Assembly (NCBI GenBank): GCA_016932095.1
Contig: JAFGDN010000093.1
Location: 23,101 to 87,100 of the forward strand
Length of the DNA: 64,000 bases
Reading direction: 5' to 3'
DNA from: Sedimentisphaerales bacterium
GTDB lineage: Bacteria > Planctomycetota > Phycisphaerae > Sedimentisphaerales > Anaerobacaceae
Shown: positions 50,831-58,756 of the stretch, piece by piece
Numbering within the stretch: the stretch's first letter is position 1
Layout: each line of letters starts with the position of its first letter
Program-made: the position numbers and the translations under genes
The notes under the pieces: generated by a model
What the model was told of the DNA's origin: nothing
Database searches by the model: none
Seen by the model: only the letters and a program-made list of their open reading frames with translations

Positions 50831-51886
50831 ATGGAATCGAAGGAAGCCGTCAAAGGTCTGGTGGACGTAGAGGAGTTGAAAACCGCTTCAGGTCTTGCTC
50901 GGCGGATGCTCAGCGAGCTCGACAAAATTATGCTGGGGCGAAGCGACTTGCATAAAATGGTGCTCGTCGGTATTCTTGGCCGGGGGCATATCCTGCTCGA
51001 AGGCGTGCCGGGCGTCGGCAAGACGATGCTGGTAAAGGCGCTTGGGGAATTGATGAACCTGCAGTTCAAACGCGTTCAATTCACGCCTGACCTTATGCCC
51101 GGCGATATACTCGGCACGCATATCCTGCAGGAAACCGACGGCGCAAGGCGTATGGTTTTCCAGCAGGGGCCTGTTTTTACAAACATTCTGCTGGCCGACG
51201 AAATCAACCGGGCATCGCCCAAGACGCAGTCGGCGCTGCTCGAAGCGATGCAGGAACGATGTGTAACGTTACTCGGAGAAACCAGGTCTTTGCCTGACCC
51301 GTTTTTCGTCCTCGCCTCTCAGAACCCAATCGAGCTGGAGGGCACTTACCCGCTGCCGGAAGCCCAGCTTGACCGGTTTTTGTTCAAATTGAGGGTCGAT
51401 TGCGCAGATGTCGAAGTTATGAAAGAGATAATCTCAACGCGCCGTCGCGGCGAGCCGCCTAAGCCCGGCTGCGTGGTCAGGGCCGATGAGCTGGCCGGCC
51501 TCTTTGGCGTTATGGATAAAATTTTCCTGCCCGAACCCGTTTCGAACTATATCTCCCGTCTTGTGGCCGCGACGCACCCGGCAAGTCCCGAAGCGACCGA
51601 ATCCGTTAAAAACTACGTCTCATACGGGGCAAGCCCGCGCGCCGCAATCGCGATTGCAGAGGCCGCTCGCGGCTGCGCTATTTTTGCCGTCCGGCCAAGC
51701 GTGGGTTTTGAAGACGTTCGTGCCGTTGTTTCGGCTGTCCTGAACCACAGGATAATCTTAAACTACAAGGCAAAATTCGACCAGATTGACACCATAACAA
51801 TTATCAATGACCTGCTCGGCTCGCTCGATGAAACGGCTATGAATCTGCCGCAAGACGTTAAAATTCGGGAGACGCCAAATGTGTAA
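50831..51886 (+). CDS. MoxR-family AAA+ ATPase
   Basis: Walker A is LEGVPGVGKTMLVKALG, Walker B ILLADEINRASPKTQSALLEAMQE, sensor 1 ASQNPIELEGTYPLPEAQLDRF: this is the MoxR signature. At 351 residues it has the normal length. MoxR ATPases act as chaperones for vWA and DUF58 partner proteins, both present downstream (56125, 56994, 58757). It overlaps the following membrane-protein gene by 8 bases. Confidence 0.93.
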   Translation: MESKEAVKGLVDVEELKTASGLARRMLSELDKIMLGRSDLHKMVLVGILGRGHILLEGVPGVGKTMLVKALGELMNLQFKRVQFTPDLMPGDILGTHILQETDGARRMVFQQGPVFTNILLADEINRASPKTQSALLEAMQERCVTLLGETRSLPDPFFVLASQNPIELEGTYPLPEAQLDRFLFKLRVDCADVEVMKEIISTRRRGEPPKPGCVVRADELAGLFGVMDKIFLPEPVSNYISRLVAATHPASPEATESVKNYVSYGASPRAAIAIAEAARGCAIFAVRPSVGFEDVRAVVSAVLNHRIILNYKAKFDQIDTITIINDLLGSLDETAMNLPQDVKIRETPNV

Positions 51887-53711
51887 TCGCAATCTGTTTT
51901 TATCGCGATTACAGGGGGTTCTCCCGGTTTTTACGGCGTTATTGCTCATCACCTGCCGACCCGGCGTCGGTTTAAGCGCCAATACGTATAATGATATTGG
52001 TATTTCCCTCAATACGCCGGCGTCCGAAGAAACTTTTCACGGATACGTCGAATACGGCGTATTGGTCACGAACAGCTCGGAAACGGCGACTCATTCGGTA
52101 TCTCTCGTTGCTCCGAAAAGCGCCTATAGCGGTTACGGCAATTACATCGAACGGCTTTCACGCACCGTCGTTGTGCCCCCGTCATCGTCGGTAACGGTCC
52201 CGTTTTTGCAGCCGCCGGTTATGGTTCGCGGCTCTGATATAGAGGTTACTATTGACGGCAGACGCCAGCGGGAGGCAGTCCCGTTCCACAGCCGGCATTG
52301 CACATCATATTCCGGCTATTATTCTGGCTCGGCGCACTCTCCTCGCGTTTCTGTATTGCTGAGCAGAAACGTAAGTTTCGACGATTTCGAAAAAGGTATC
52401 GAAAATGCATACTCTTCCGGCGCTGCCGGTGCATGGTCGAGGCATCCTGACAGGTGCAGCTTCATCAAGGCGGAGGTGCCCGTAACAGAGTGGAATACCG
52501 GCTGGCTCGCATATTCCTGTTACGACGGCATCGTCGTTTCGGCTGAAGATATGAGGATTATGCCGACGCCGGTTCGGGCGGCAGTCCTGCATTATCTTCA
52601 GGTCGGCGGGACCCTTTTGGTGCTCGATTCCTGGGAGCCGCCGGAAGGTTGGCTGACGGTGCGAGGCAAGGAGGGCTTATTCGACCTTCGATACGTCGGT
52701 TTCGGAATGTGCGTTATAAACCAGAAAAGCAGCCGTGATACCGATTGCTGGGACAACGATAAATTCAAGTTTCTCAAGGAGCAGGTCTGGTCACCCACGG
52801 CGTCAGCGATGATATCGAGGAAAAGTGTCTCCGATACCAATGTCTGGTTCCCTGTTGTAGCCACCCTCGCTATGCCCATTAGGGGGCTTTTCCTGCTTGT
52901 TCTTTGTTTTGCAATTGTAATAGGTCCGGCGAACCTATTGATTTTATCCCGTAAAAACAGGAGGATTTGGATGCTCTGGACGGCGCCGCTGCTTTCTATT
53001 GTCGCAAGTTTGGCCGTCATATTTTACGCCTTCTTCGCGGAGGGCTGGCGCGGGCACGTAAGAATCCAGGCCATTACAATACTGGATGAGGCCTCGCACA
53101 GGGCGGGCACTGTTGCAATAAGCGCATTTTATTGCCCGTTAACGCCCCGCGGCGGGCTGCATTTTGATTATGAAACGGAGCTGACGCCTCTCGGGACAGA
53201 GTCGTATCGTGAAGGAACACCCAAAAGCATTGACTGGACCGCCGACCAGCATCTTTCTTCGGGCTGGATGTCGGCCCGCGTTCCCGCTCATTTCCTCGTT
53301 CGCAAAAACCAGATGCGAAGGGAACGGGTTAAAATCACTGGGGATGGCAGCAGCGTCGAGGCGCTTAATGGTTTAGGCGCTGAAATCAAGCGTCTCTGGT
53401 ATTCAGACGGCCAGGGCAGGATTTACGAGGCAGAAAATATAGCCGCCGGCGCAAAGGTCGCCCTCATGGCCGGGCACGATTCACTATTAGACCCTCCAAA
53501 TCCAGATGCTTTAAGAAAGGTCTTTTCATCCGGTTGGCTGAGCGGCTATAACGAGCTGTCGCGTCTGCCTCATCAGTACCTCAGGCCCAATACATATATC
53601 GCGGTTCTCGAAGACACTCCTTTTGTCGAACAGCCCCTGAAAAATCCAAAGTCCCGTAATTTAAAATCCGTCGTTATAGGATTTTTAGGAGAGCCGGCGG
53701 ATGCAGGTTAA
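51879..53711 (+). CDS. Large exported/membrane protein of unknown function (MoxR/vWA cluster)
   Basis: The 610-residue protein has an N-terminal signal segment (LPVFTALLLITCRPGVG), a long extracytoplasmic part with beta strands and a region resembling a degraded glutamine-amidotransferase-like fold (AAVLHYLQVGGTLLVLDSW), and two transmembrane helices near residues 328-388 (LPIRGLFLLVLCFAIVIGPANLL-like, LWTAPLLSIVASLAVIFY). A soluble C-terminal part follows. It overlaps both neighbours (8 bases upstream, 11 bases downstream). Function unknown; its place suggests a substrate-facing part of the MoxR or ABC complex. Confidence 0.65.
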   Translation: MCNRNLFLSRLQGVLPVFTALLLITCRPGVGLSANTYNDIGISLNTPASEETFHGYVEYGVLVTNSSETATHSVSLVAPKSAYSGYGNYIERLSRTVVVPPSSSVTVPFLQPPVMVRGSDIEVTIDGRRQREAVPFHSRHCTSYSGYYSGSAHSPRVSVLLSRNVSFDDFEKGIENAYSSGAAGAWSRHPDRCSFIKAEVPVTEWNTGWLAYSCYDGIVVSAEDMRIMPTPVRAAVLHYLQVGGTLLVLDSWEPPEGWLTVRGKEGLFDLRYVGFGMCVINQKSSRDTDCWDNDKFKFLKEQVWSPTASAMISRKSVSDTNVWFPVVATLAMPIRGLFLLVLCFAIVIGPANLLILSRKNRRIWMLWTAPLLSIVASLAVIFYAFFAEGWRGHVRIQAITILDEASHRAGTVAISAFYCPLTPRGGLHFDYETELTPLGTESYREGTPKSIDWTADQHLSSGWMSARVPAHFLVRKNQMRRERVKITGDGSSVEALNGLGAEIKRLWYSDGQGRIYEAENIAAGAKVALMAGHDSLLDPPNPDALRKVFSSGWLSGYNELSRLPHQYLRPNTYIAVLEDTPFVEQPLKNPKSRNLKSVVIGFLGEPADAG

Positions 53712-54627
53712 AGTGGATAACCTCAAAAAGGTATTCGGCAGGACGCTGGCTCTCGACGGCATCAGCTTTGGTTTCTCCCCCGGTCAGATAGTCGGATTTG
53801 TCGGGCCCAACGGCGCCGGCAAAACAACGACGATGCGAATAATGGCGACTATCGACGACCCGACCGATGGCGACGTGTTTTACGACGGCGTTTCTCTCAT
53901 TCAGGACCCTGAGCAGGTCCGAAAAATGGTCGGATTTATGCCCGATTTTCTGCCGACGCACAGGGATATGACCGTTCATGATTATATTGATTTTTTCGCC
54001 AGGGCTTTCGGGATACATCAACCTCGACGCCGAACGGTCGTTGAAGGCGTTGAGGAGTTTACAAAACTCACCGGTATTCGCGACAAGTTCCTTAACGCCC
54101 TGTCCAAAGGTATGAAGCAGCGTGTTAGTTTAGCGCGGGCGATTGTTCACGACCCGGCCGTTTTGATTCTCGATGAGCCGGCCGCAGGTCTTGACCCGCG
54201 GGCGAGAATCGAGCTGCGCGAGCTTCTCAAGGCGCTGGCCGAGCAGGGAAAAGCAATTCTCGTCAGCTCTCATATTCTCTCCGAGCTGGCGGAGGTCTGC
54301 GATTCAGCGGTAATAATTGAAAAGGGCAAAATTCTCAGGGCCGGACTTATCAGGGATTTTGCCGTCAACAGGGCGTATAAAACTATCGTTATCCGTGCCG
54401 CCGGCGATTGTTCCATTCTGCACAAACGGCTGCTCGAAATGCCCAAAGTGGCGGCCGCCCGAATTGCCGGCGCTGCCGTCGAGGCCGATATTCGCGGCGC
54501 CGATGAGGATATAAGCGCTATCATTACGGCCCTGATACAGGGCAATTTCAAGTTACTCGAGGTCAGGCAGCTTGAGGTTGACCTTGAGGATGTTTTTATG
54601 GACGTGACAAAAGGAGAGCTTTCCTGA
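53701..54627 (+). CDS. ABC-2-type transporter ATP-binding protein
   Basis: Walker A GFVGPNGAGKTTTMRIM, Q-loop region, signature ALSKGMKQRVSLARAI, Walker B PAVLILDEPAAGLDPRARIEL and the H-loop LVSSHILSELAEVC are all intact. The 308 residues include a C-terminal extension of the kind seen in GldA/CcmA-type ABC-2 ATPases. It pairs with the permease that follows immediately (stop and start share one base). The substrate is unknown, but the neighbours suggest an envelope-related cargo. Confidence 0.93.
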   Translation: MQVKVDNLKKVFGRTLALDGISFGFSPGQIVGFVGPNGAGKTTTMRIMATIDDPTDGDVFYDGVSLIQDPEQVRKMVGFMPDFLPTHRDMTVHDYIDFFARAFGIHQPRRRTVVEGVEEFTKLTGIRDKFLNALSKGMKQRVSLARAIVHDPAVLILDEPAAGLDPRARIELRELLKALAEQGKAILVSSHILSELAEVCDSAVIIEKGKILRAGLIRDFAVNRAYKTIVIRAAGDCSILHKRLLEMPKVAAARIAGAAVEADIRGADEDISAIITALIQGNFKLLEVRQLEVDLEDVFMDVTKGELS

Positions 54628-56132
54628 TGGCAAGAACACCTTTTTTTACAGCCATACAAGACCGTATGAATCCCATTGCTGTAAAGGAGATGCGCCAGGC
54701 GGTCAAAGGCCGGACAATAATATGGGCGTTTTTATTCTTCCTTATTATTCAATTAGTTATTATCGGGGCCGTTCTCGTTTTACACGAAAATATACAAAGC
54801 GACTTTAATGTCGGTCGCGGCATATTCTCGGGCCTGCTCGGTGTTTTGATGGCGGTCTGTATGCTGTTGCTGCCCGCATACGCGGGTTTTAGAATCTCCT
54901 CCGAAAGGTCGGAAAACAACGTTGACCTTTTCTTTATTACCACTCTTAAGCCGACTTCAATCATATTCGGCAAATCATTTGCGTCTGCAGCGCTTACGAT
55001 ATTATTTTTCAGCGCGAGTTTGCCGTTTATGACACTGACCTATCTTCTCAGGGGGCTTGACGTTCCGTCGATGCTCATACTTCTGGCCCTCGATTTCCTG
55101 ATAGTCATCGCAAGCATACAATTCGGCATCTTTATGGGCTGTCTGCCCGGAGGGCTGATGAGCCGGATTGTTCGCGGCCTTATCGGCCTTGGTATCCTGA
55201 TGAGCATTTTTCAGACGACAATGGTGATTTCTTTGAGCTTGTTGTTTCACGGCGTGGGCAGCAGTTTCGGGACATGGGAATTCTGGAGCAAGGCACTGAC
55301 CATAGCCGCATTCATTCTCCTCGGCACGGGAATGCTCTTTATTCTTTCCGTTACTGTTATCACCCCTAAATCAGCCAACCGTGCCGTTGGAATGCGCATA
55401 TACCTTTTTATTGTATGGATTGTTACTGCATTCATTTTCGGCTTGTGGGCCGTTTCGACCCGCGATGAAGATACGGTATTATTCTGGATGATAGCAATCA
55501 CAATATTGTTGTGCATCAATCTGTTTGTGAGCGTATCGGAGCGCCTCGATTGGGGGCCGCGTGTCAAACGTCAAATCCCGCGTAACGTCTTTATTCGTAT
55601 CTTCACGTTTCCTTTCTTCAGCGGCGCGTCAGGCGGCCTGATATATTCCGTTATATTAATTGCCGCAACCATCCTTGTGACGTTTTCTTCTGTTAATTCC
55701 GGTTTTTTTGGCAAACTGGATAATGATGCGACGCACGCCTTTATGGTTGGGGTGAGTGTCGGCCTTTATACCTTCTGTTATGCCCTGACGGCCCTGACAA
55801 TCAGGCGTATTTTCTTCCGCAACAGCACACGCGCTGATATCACAGGGTTGATAATAACTCTTTTGATAGTGGCCGGGACAGTGATACCGACAATGGTCGG
55901 TTTTATGCTGAGGACACAATCATGGAGGCGGCTTTCACCAATGTGGTTTATCGGCAATCCGTTTGTGGTTGTGGGGTGGAAGGAAATGTGGCCTGCATGT
56001 CTTGCGTTTTCGGGTATATGGGCCGTCTGCGTCATCGCCGTTACCCTGCCCTGGCTCATAAGTCAGTTCCGGTCGTTCAGGCCCGTTTTAACGGATACGC
56101 CCCAAAAATCGCAGGTTCAGAATAATGAATGA
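54627..56132 (+). CDS. ABC-2-type transporter permease
   Basis: The 501-residue protein has roughly 12 hydrophobic helices, starting with a cytosolic amphipathic stretch (PIAVKEMRQAVKGRT) and TIIWAFLFFLIIQLVIIGAVL, an arrangement typical of ABC-2 permeases of the NatB/Gld kind (ISSERSENNVDLFFITTLKP after the third helix). It forms the channel for the ATPase encoded directly before it and overlaps the DUF58 gene by 8 bases. The permease is a single large protein rather than two halves. Confidence 0.88.
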   Translation: MARTPFFTAIQDRMNPIAVKEMRQAVKGRTIIWAFLFFLIIQLVIIGAVLVLHENIQSDFNVGRGIFSGLLGVLMAVCMLLLPAYAGFRISSERSENNVDLFFITTLKPTSIIFGKSFASAALTILFFSASLPFMTLTYLLRGLDVPSMLILLALDFLIVIASIQFGIFMGCLPGGLMSRIVRGLIGLGILMSIFQTTMVISLSLLFHGVGSSFGTWEFWSKALTIAAFILLGTGMLFILSVTVITPKSANRAVGMRIYLFIVWIVTAFIFGLWAVSTRDEDTVLFWMIAITILLCINLFVSVSERLDWGPRVKRQIPRNVFIRIFTFPFFSGASGGLIYSVILIAATILVTFSSVNSGFFGKLDNDATHAFMVGVSVGLYTFCYALTALTIRRIFFRNSTRADITGLIITLLIVAGTVIPTMVGFMLRTQSWRRLSPMWFIGNPFVVVGWKEMWPACLAFSGIWAVCVIAVTLPWLISQFRSFRPVLTDTPQKSQVQNNE

Positions 56133-56997
56133 AACGTTTGGCAGGTATCTTCTCGACGGTCAGCGAGCCGGAACTCGATACGGTATCGCAATCCCGCATA
56201 CGATTCAGCGAGGCCTTTTCGGAAATGAGCTTTCAAATCGTTCAGGCAGCTCCCTCGAGTTTATGGACCACCGGGAGTATGTTGTCGGCGACGACCTTCG
56301 CCGGATTGACTGGTCGGCGTTTGCACGAAGCGACAAGCTCTCAATAAAGCTCTTCCGCGATGAGGTCAATTCCCACGTCGATATAATCCTCGACTGTTCC
56401 GGTTCGATGGCGCTTGAGAATACCGCTAAACTGCGGGCGTCCCTCGGGCTTGCAGCCCTGTTTAGCCAGGCGGCCGCAAATTGTGATTATACGTTCACCG
56501 CCTGGCAGGCGGGTGATACCTGTCTGAAAATAGCCAATGGCGCCGACAGGCCCGTCCTGTGGGAAGGAATAAGTTTTGAGTCGTCCGTCGGCTGCGAAGA
56601 ATCGTTCAGGAAAAGCGTTCCCGCCTGGCGCCGGCGCAGCATACGCGTTTTACTTAGCGACCTTTTCTGGATGGGAGACCCGTCCGCGACGCTTGGCATC
56701 CTTGCCGACGGGGCATCGGCCGTATTTATCATCCAGATACTTGCCGAGCGGGACCTTAATCTTCCCCGGCCCGGCAATATACGATTGCACGACTGCGAAA
56801 CCGGACGGGTTGAAGATATGTTTGTCGATACCGTCGCACGGGAGCAATATCGGCGGAATCTCGCAAACCACCAGCACAACTGGAACCGCGCCTGCCGGCG
56901 GTTCGGCGCCGTTATCGCCACGGTTGTCGCGGAAAGAATCGTCGAGCAGTGGGCTCTTGACGACCTGGTTTTAGGCGGAGTTTTGAAGGTATTATGA
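56125..56997 (+). CDS. DUF58-domain protein
   Basis: The core GNELSNRSGSSLEFMDHREY, VVGDDLRRIDWSAFARSDKL, FRDEVNSHVDIILDCSGSM is the DUF58 pattern (YxxGDxxRxIDWxAxAR), continuing in a vWA-like fold with DxSxS metal-site residues. No membrane segment is seen. DUF58 proteins usually accompany MoxR ATPases and vWA membrane proteins, as here. It overlaps the permease by 8 bases and the next gene by 4 bases. Confidence 0.9.
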   Translation: MNETFGRYLLDGQRAGTRYGIAIPHTIQRGLFGNELSNRSGSSLEFMDHREYVVGDDLRRIDWSAFARSDKLSIKLFRDEVNSHVDIILDCSGSMALENTAKLRASLGLAALFSQAAANCDYTFTAWQAGDTCLKIANGADRPVLWEGISFESSVGCEESFRKSVPAWRRRSIRVLLSDLFWMGDPSATLGILADGASAVFIIQILAERDLNLPRPGNIRLHDCETGRVEDMFVDTVAREQYRRNLANHQHNWNRACRRFGAVIATVVAERIVEQWALDDLVLGGVLKVL

Positions 56998-58751
56998 GCG
57001 CTGTTTTTTTGTCGCCCTTTGCGTTTTTCGCCCTGTCGGCTGTGCCTGTCCTGGCAGCCATATACCTTTTCCGCAGCCGGTTTCAGCCCCTCTATGTTTC
57101 AACCCTGATGTTCTGGCATACGAGCAAAAAGCCCCGCCAGGGGGGCCTGCATTTGCGACGCATACAGACCCCTTTATTGTTCTTTATCGAGCTTTTACTG
57201 GTTATCCTGCTTGTTCTGGCGGCGGCGGGGCCGGCGATTCGCTCGATGAAAGACACAAGGCACATCGTCATTGTTCTTGATGATTCATTTTCTATGCTGG
57301 CTTCCGGCGAACGAACGCCCCGCGAAACGGCAATAAAGGCAATCGAGGATTTACTGGCAAAGGCCGGCAGGTTCGACGCCCGTTTCATTCTCGCCGGGAC
57401 ACAACCCCGGCTGCTTGACGTTACCGCCTCAACCGTAAAATCGGCGTCGGCTTTATTGGACAACTGGCGTTGTCTTGGCCAGGCCAGCGACCTTGAAAAG
57501 GCGAACGTTTTGGCCTCGGAGCTGGCGGGTAAAACGGCGAGAATCCTCGTAATTACGGACCATTCGCCGAAAAACATAATACAGCAGGACTCCCTCGAAT
57601 GGCGGGCTTTCGGACGGTCTTTACCCAATACAGCTTTCGTTAGCGCAACCCGAACTACCGTGGATACCAAAGATAACTGTATGCTGGCCGTTGCCAATTT
57701 TGCCGACCGGCCTGCAGCCGTGAACGTCATTGTTGAAAAAGCGGATTCTTCGCAAATCATCCTGAGCAGGGAGATTGAAATACAGGAAAATGCCGTTGAA
57801 AGGATTTTTTTTGAGGTATCTTCTGAATCGCCCCCTTTGCGGGCGCATATCCAGCCGGATTTTTTGCAAATCGACGACCAGGTCATTTTAACGCCTGAGC
57901 CGGCAAAGCCCTTGCGGGTCCGTATTGCAATCGGTAATGAAATGCTCGCTTCTGCGGTTCAAAAAGCAGTCGAGGCGGTTAATTTCGCGCAAATTACGAC
58001 TTTTTCGCCTCACCTTTTGATTACCGATAGCGCAGTCGATACGTCAAAGACGCCCGATGCCTGGATGGTGCAGATAATCGCCGAACAAAATGCCGTCGCA
58101 TTTACCGGCCCGTTCATTCTCGACCGCACCCACCCTGTTACCGGGGGGCTTTCACTCGATGGGGTTATATGGGGTGCAGCCGAAAAAACCGACAGGGTCG
58201 GCGTGCCTGTAATAGCCGCGGGTAACGTGCCCCTCGTTACAGACAGGGAAACCACGCCGAATACGCATTATATTCGAATAAACCTTAACCCGGCGGTGTC
58301 AACTTTAACCAGGTCGCCCAACTGGCCTATCTTGCTGTATAATATCATAAGGTGGCGTCAGTCGCTGCTATCGGGTTTGAAACAGGCCAATTTCGCGCTT
58401 GGCGACGATGTTACATTTTTGCCGGAGTCCTCAGACCAGCCAATAACGCTCATCAATCCGGCCGGCGAGATTATTAGAATGCCGGCTGATTCGCAGATTG
58501 TTTCTTTGAAGGCGGAAACACCCGGCCTGTATATATTAACTGCGGCCGGCCGGCAACACCCCTTTGCCGTCAATGCCCTCTCAAACGAGGAGTCCAATCT
58601 CACTGCCGCATCATCGGGTAAATGGGGCAAATGGCAGGAGGCGAACCTGTTCTGGTGGGAATATCGTTCCGTCGATTGGCTGATTTTGCTTGTTGCGATG
58701 GCTTTGCTGACGCTTCATTCCTTGATTACAACCGGACGCCTGGGGGAGTAG
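56994..58751 (+). CDS. BatA-like membrane protein with degenerate vWA domain
   Basis: The N-terminus has the two-helix BatA segment (FLSPFAFFALSAVPVLAAIYLF and PLLFFIELLLVILLVLAAAGPA). A vWA domain begins HIVIVLDDSFSML near residue 88, where the metal-site DxSxS is DDSFS. A long beta-rich part follows and one C-terminal helix (VDWLILLVAMALLTLHSLI) anchors it. It most likely forms an envelope complex with MoxR and the larger vWA protein behind it. It overlaps the DUF58 gene by 4 bases. Confidence 0.85.
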   Translation: MSAVFLSPFAFFALSAVPVLAAIYLFRSRFQPLYVSTLMFWHTSKKPRQGGLHLRRIQTPLLFFIELLLVILLVLAAAGPAIRSMKDTRHIVIVLDDSFSMLASGERTPRETAIKAIEDLLAKAGRFDARFILAGTQPRLLDVTASTVKSASALLDNWRCLGQASDLEKANVLASELAGKTARILVITDHSPKNIIQQDSLEWRAFGRSLPNTAFVSATRTTVDTKDNCMLAVANFADRPAAVNVIVEKADSSQIILSREIEIQENAVERIFFEVSSESPPLRAHIQPDFLQIDDQVILTPEPAKPLRVRIAIGNEMLASAVQKAVEAVNFAQITTFSPHLLITDSAVDTSKTPDAWMVQIIAEQNAVAFTGPFILDRTHPVTGGLSLDGVIWGAAEKTDRVGVPVIAAGNVPLVTDRETTPNTHYIRINLNPAVSTLTRSPNWPILLYNIIRWRQSLLSGLKQANFALGDDVTFLPESSDQPITLINPAGEIIRMPADSQIVSLKAETPGLYILTAAGRQHPFAVNALSNEESNLTAASSGKWGKWQEANLFWWEYRSVDWLILLVAMALLTLHSLITTGRLGE

Positions 58752-58756
58752 CTGCG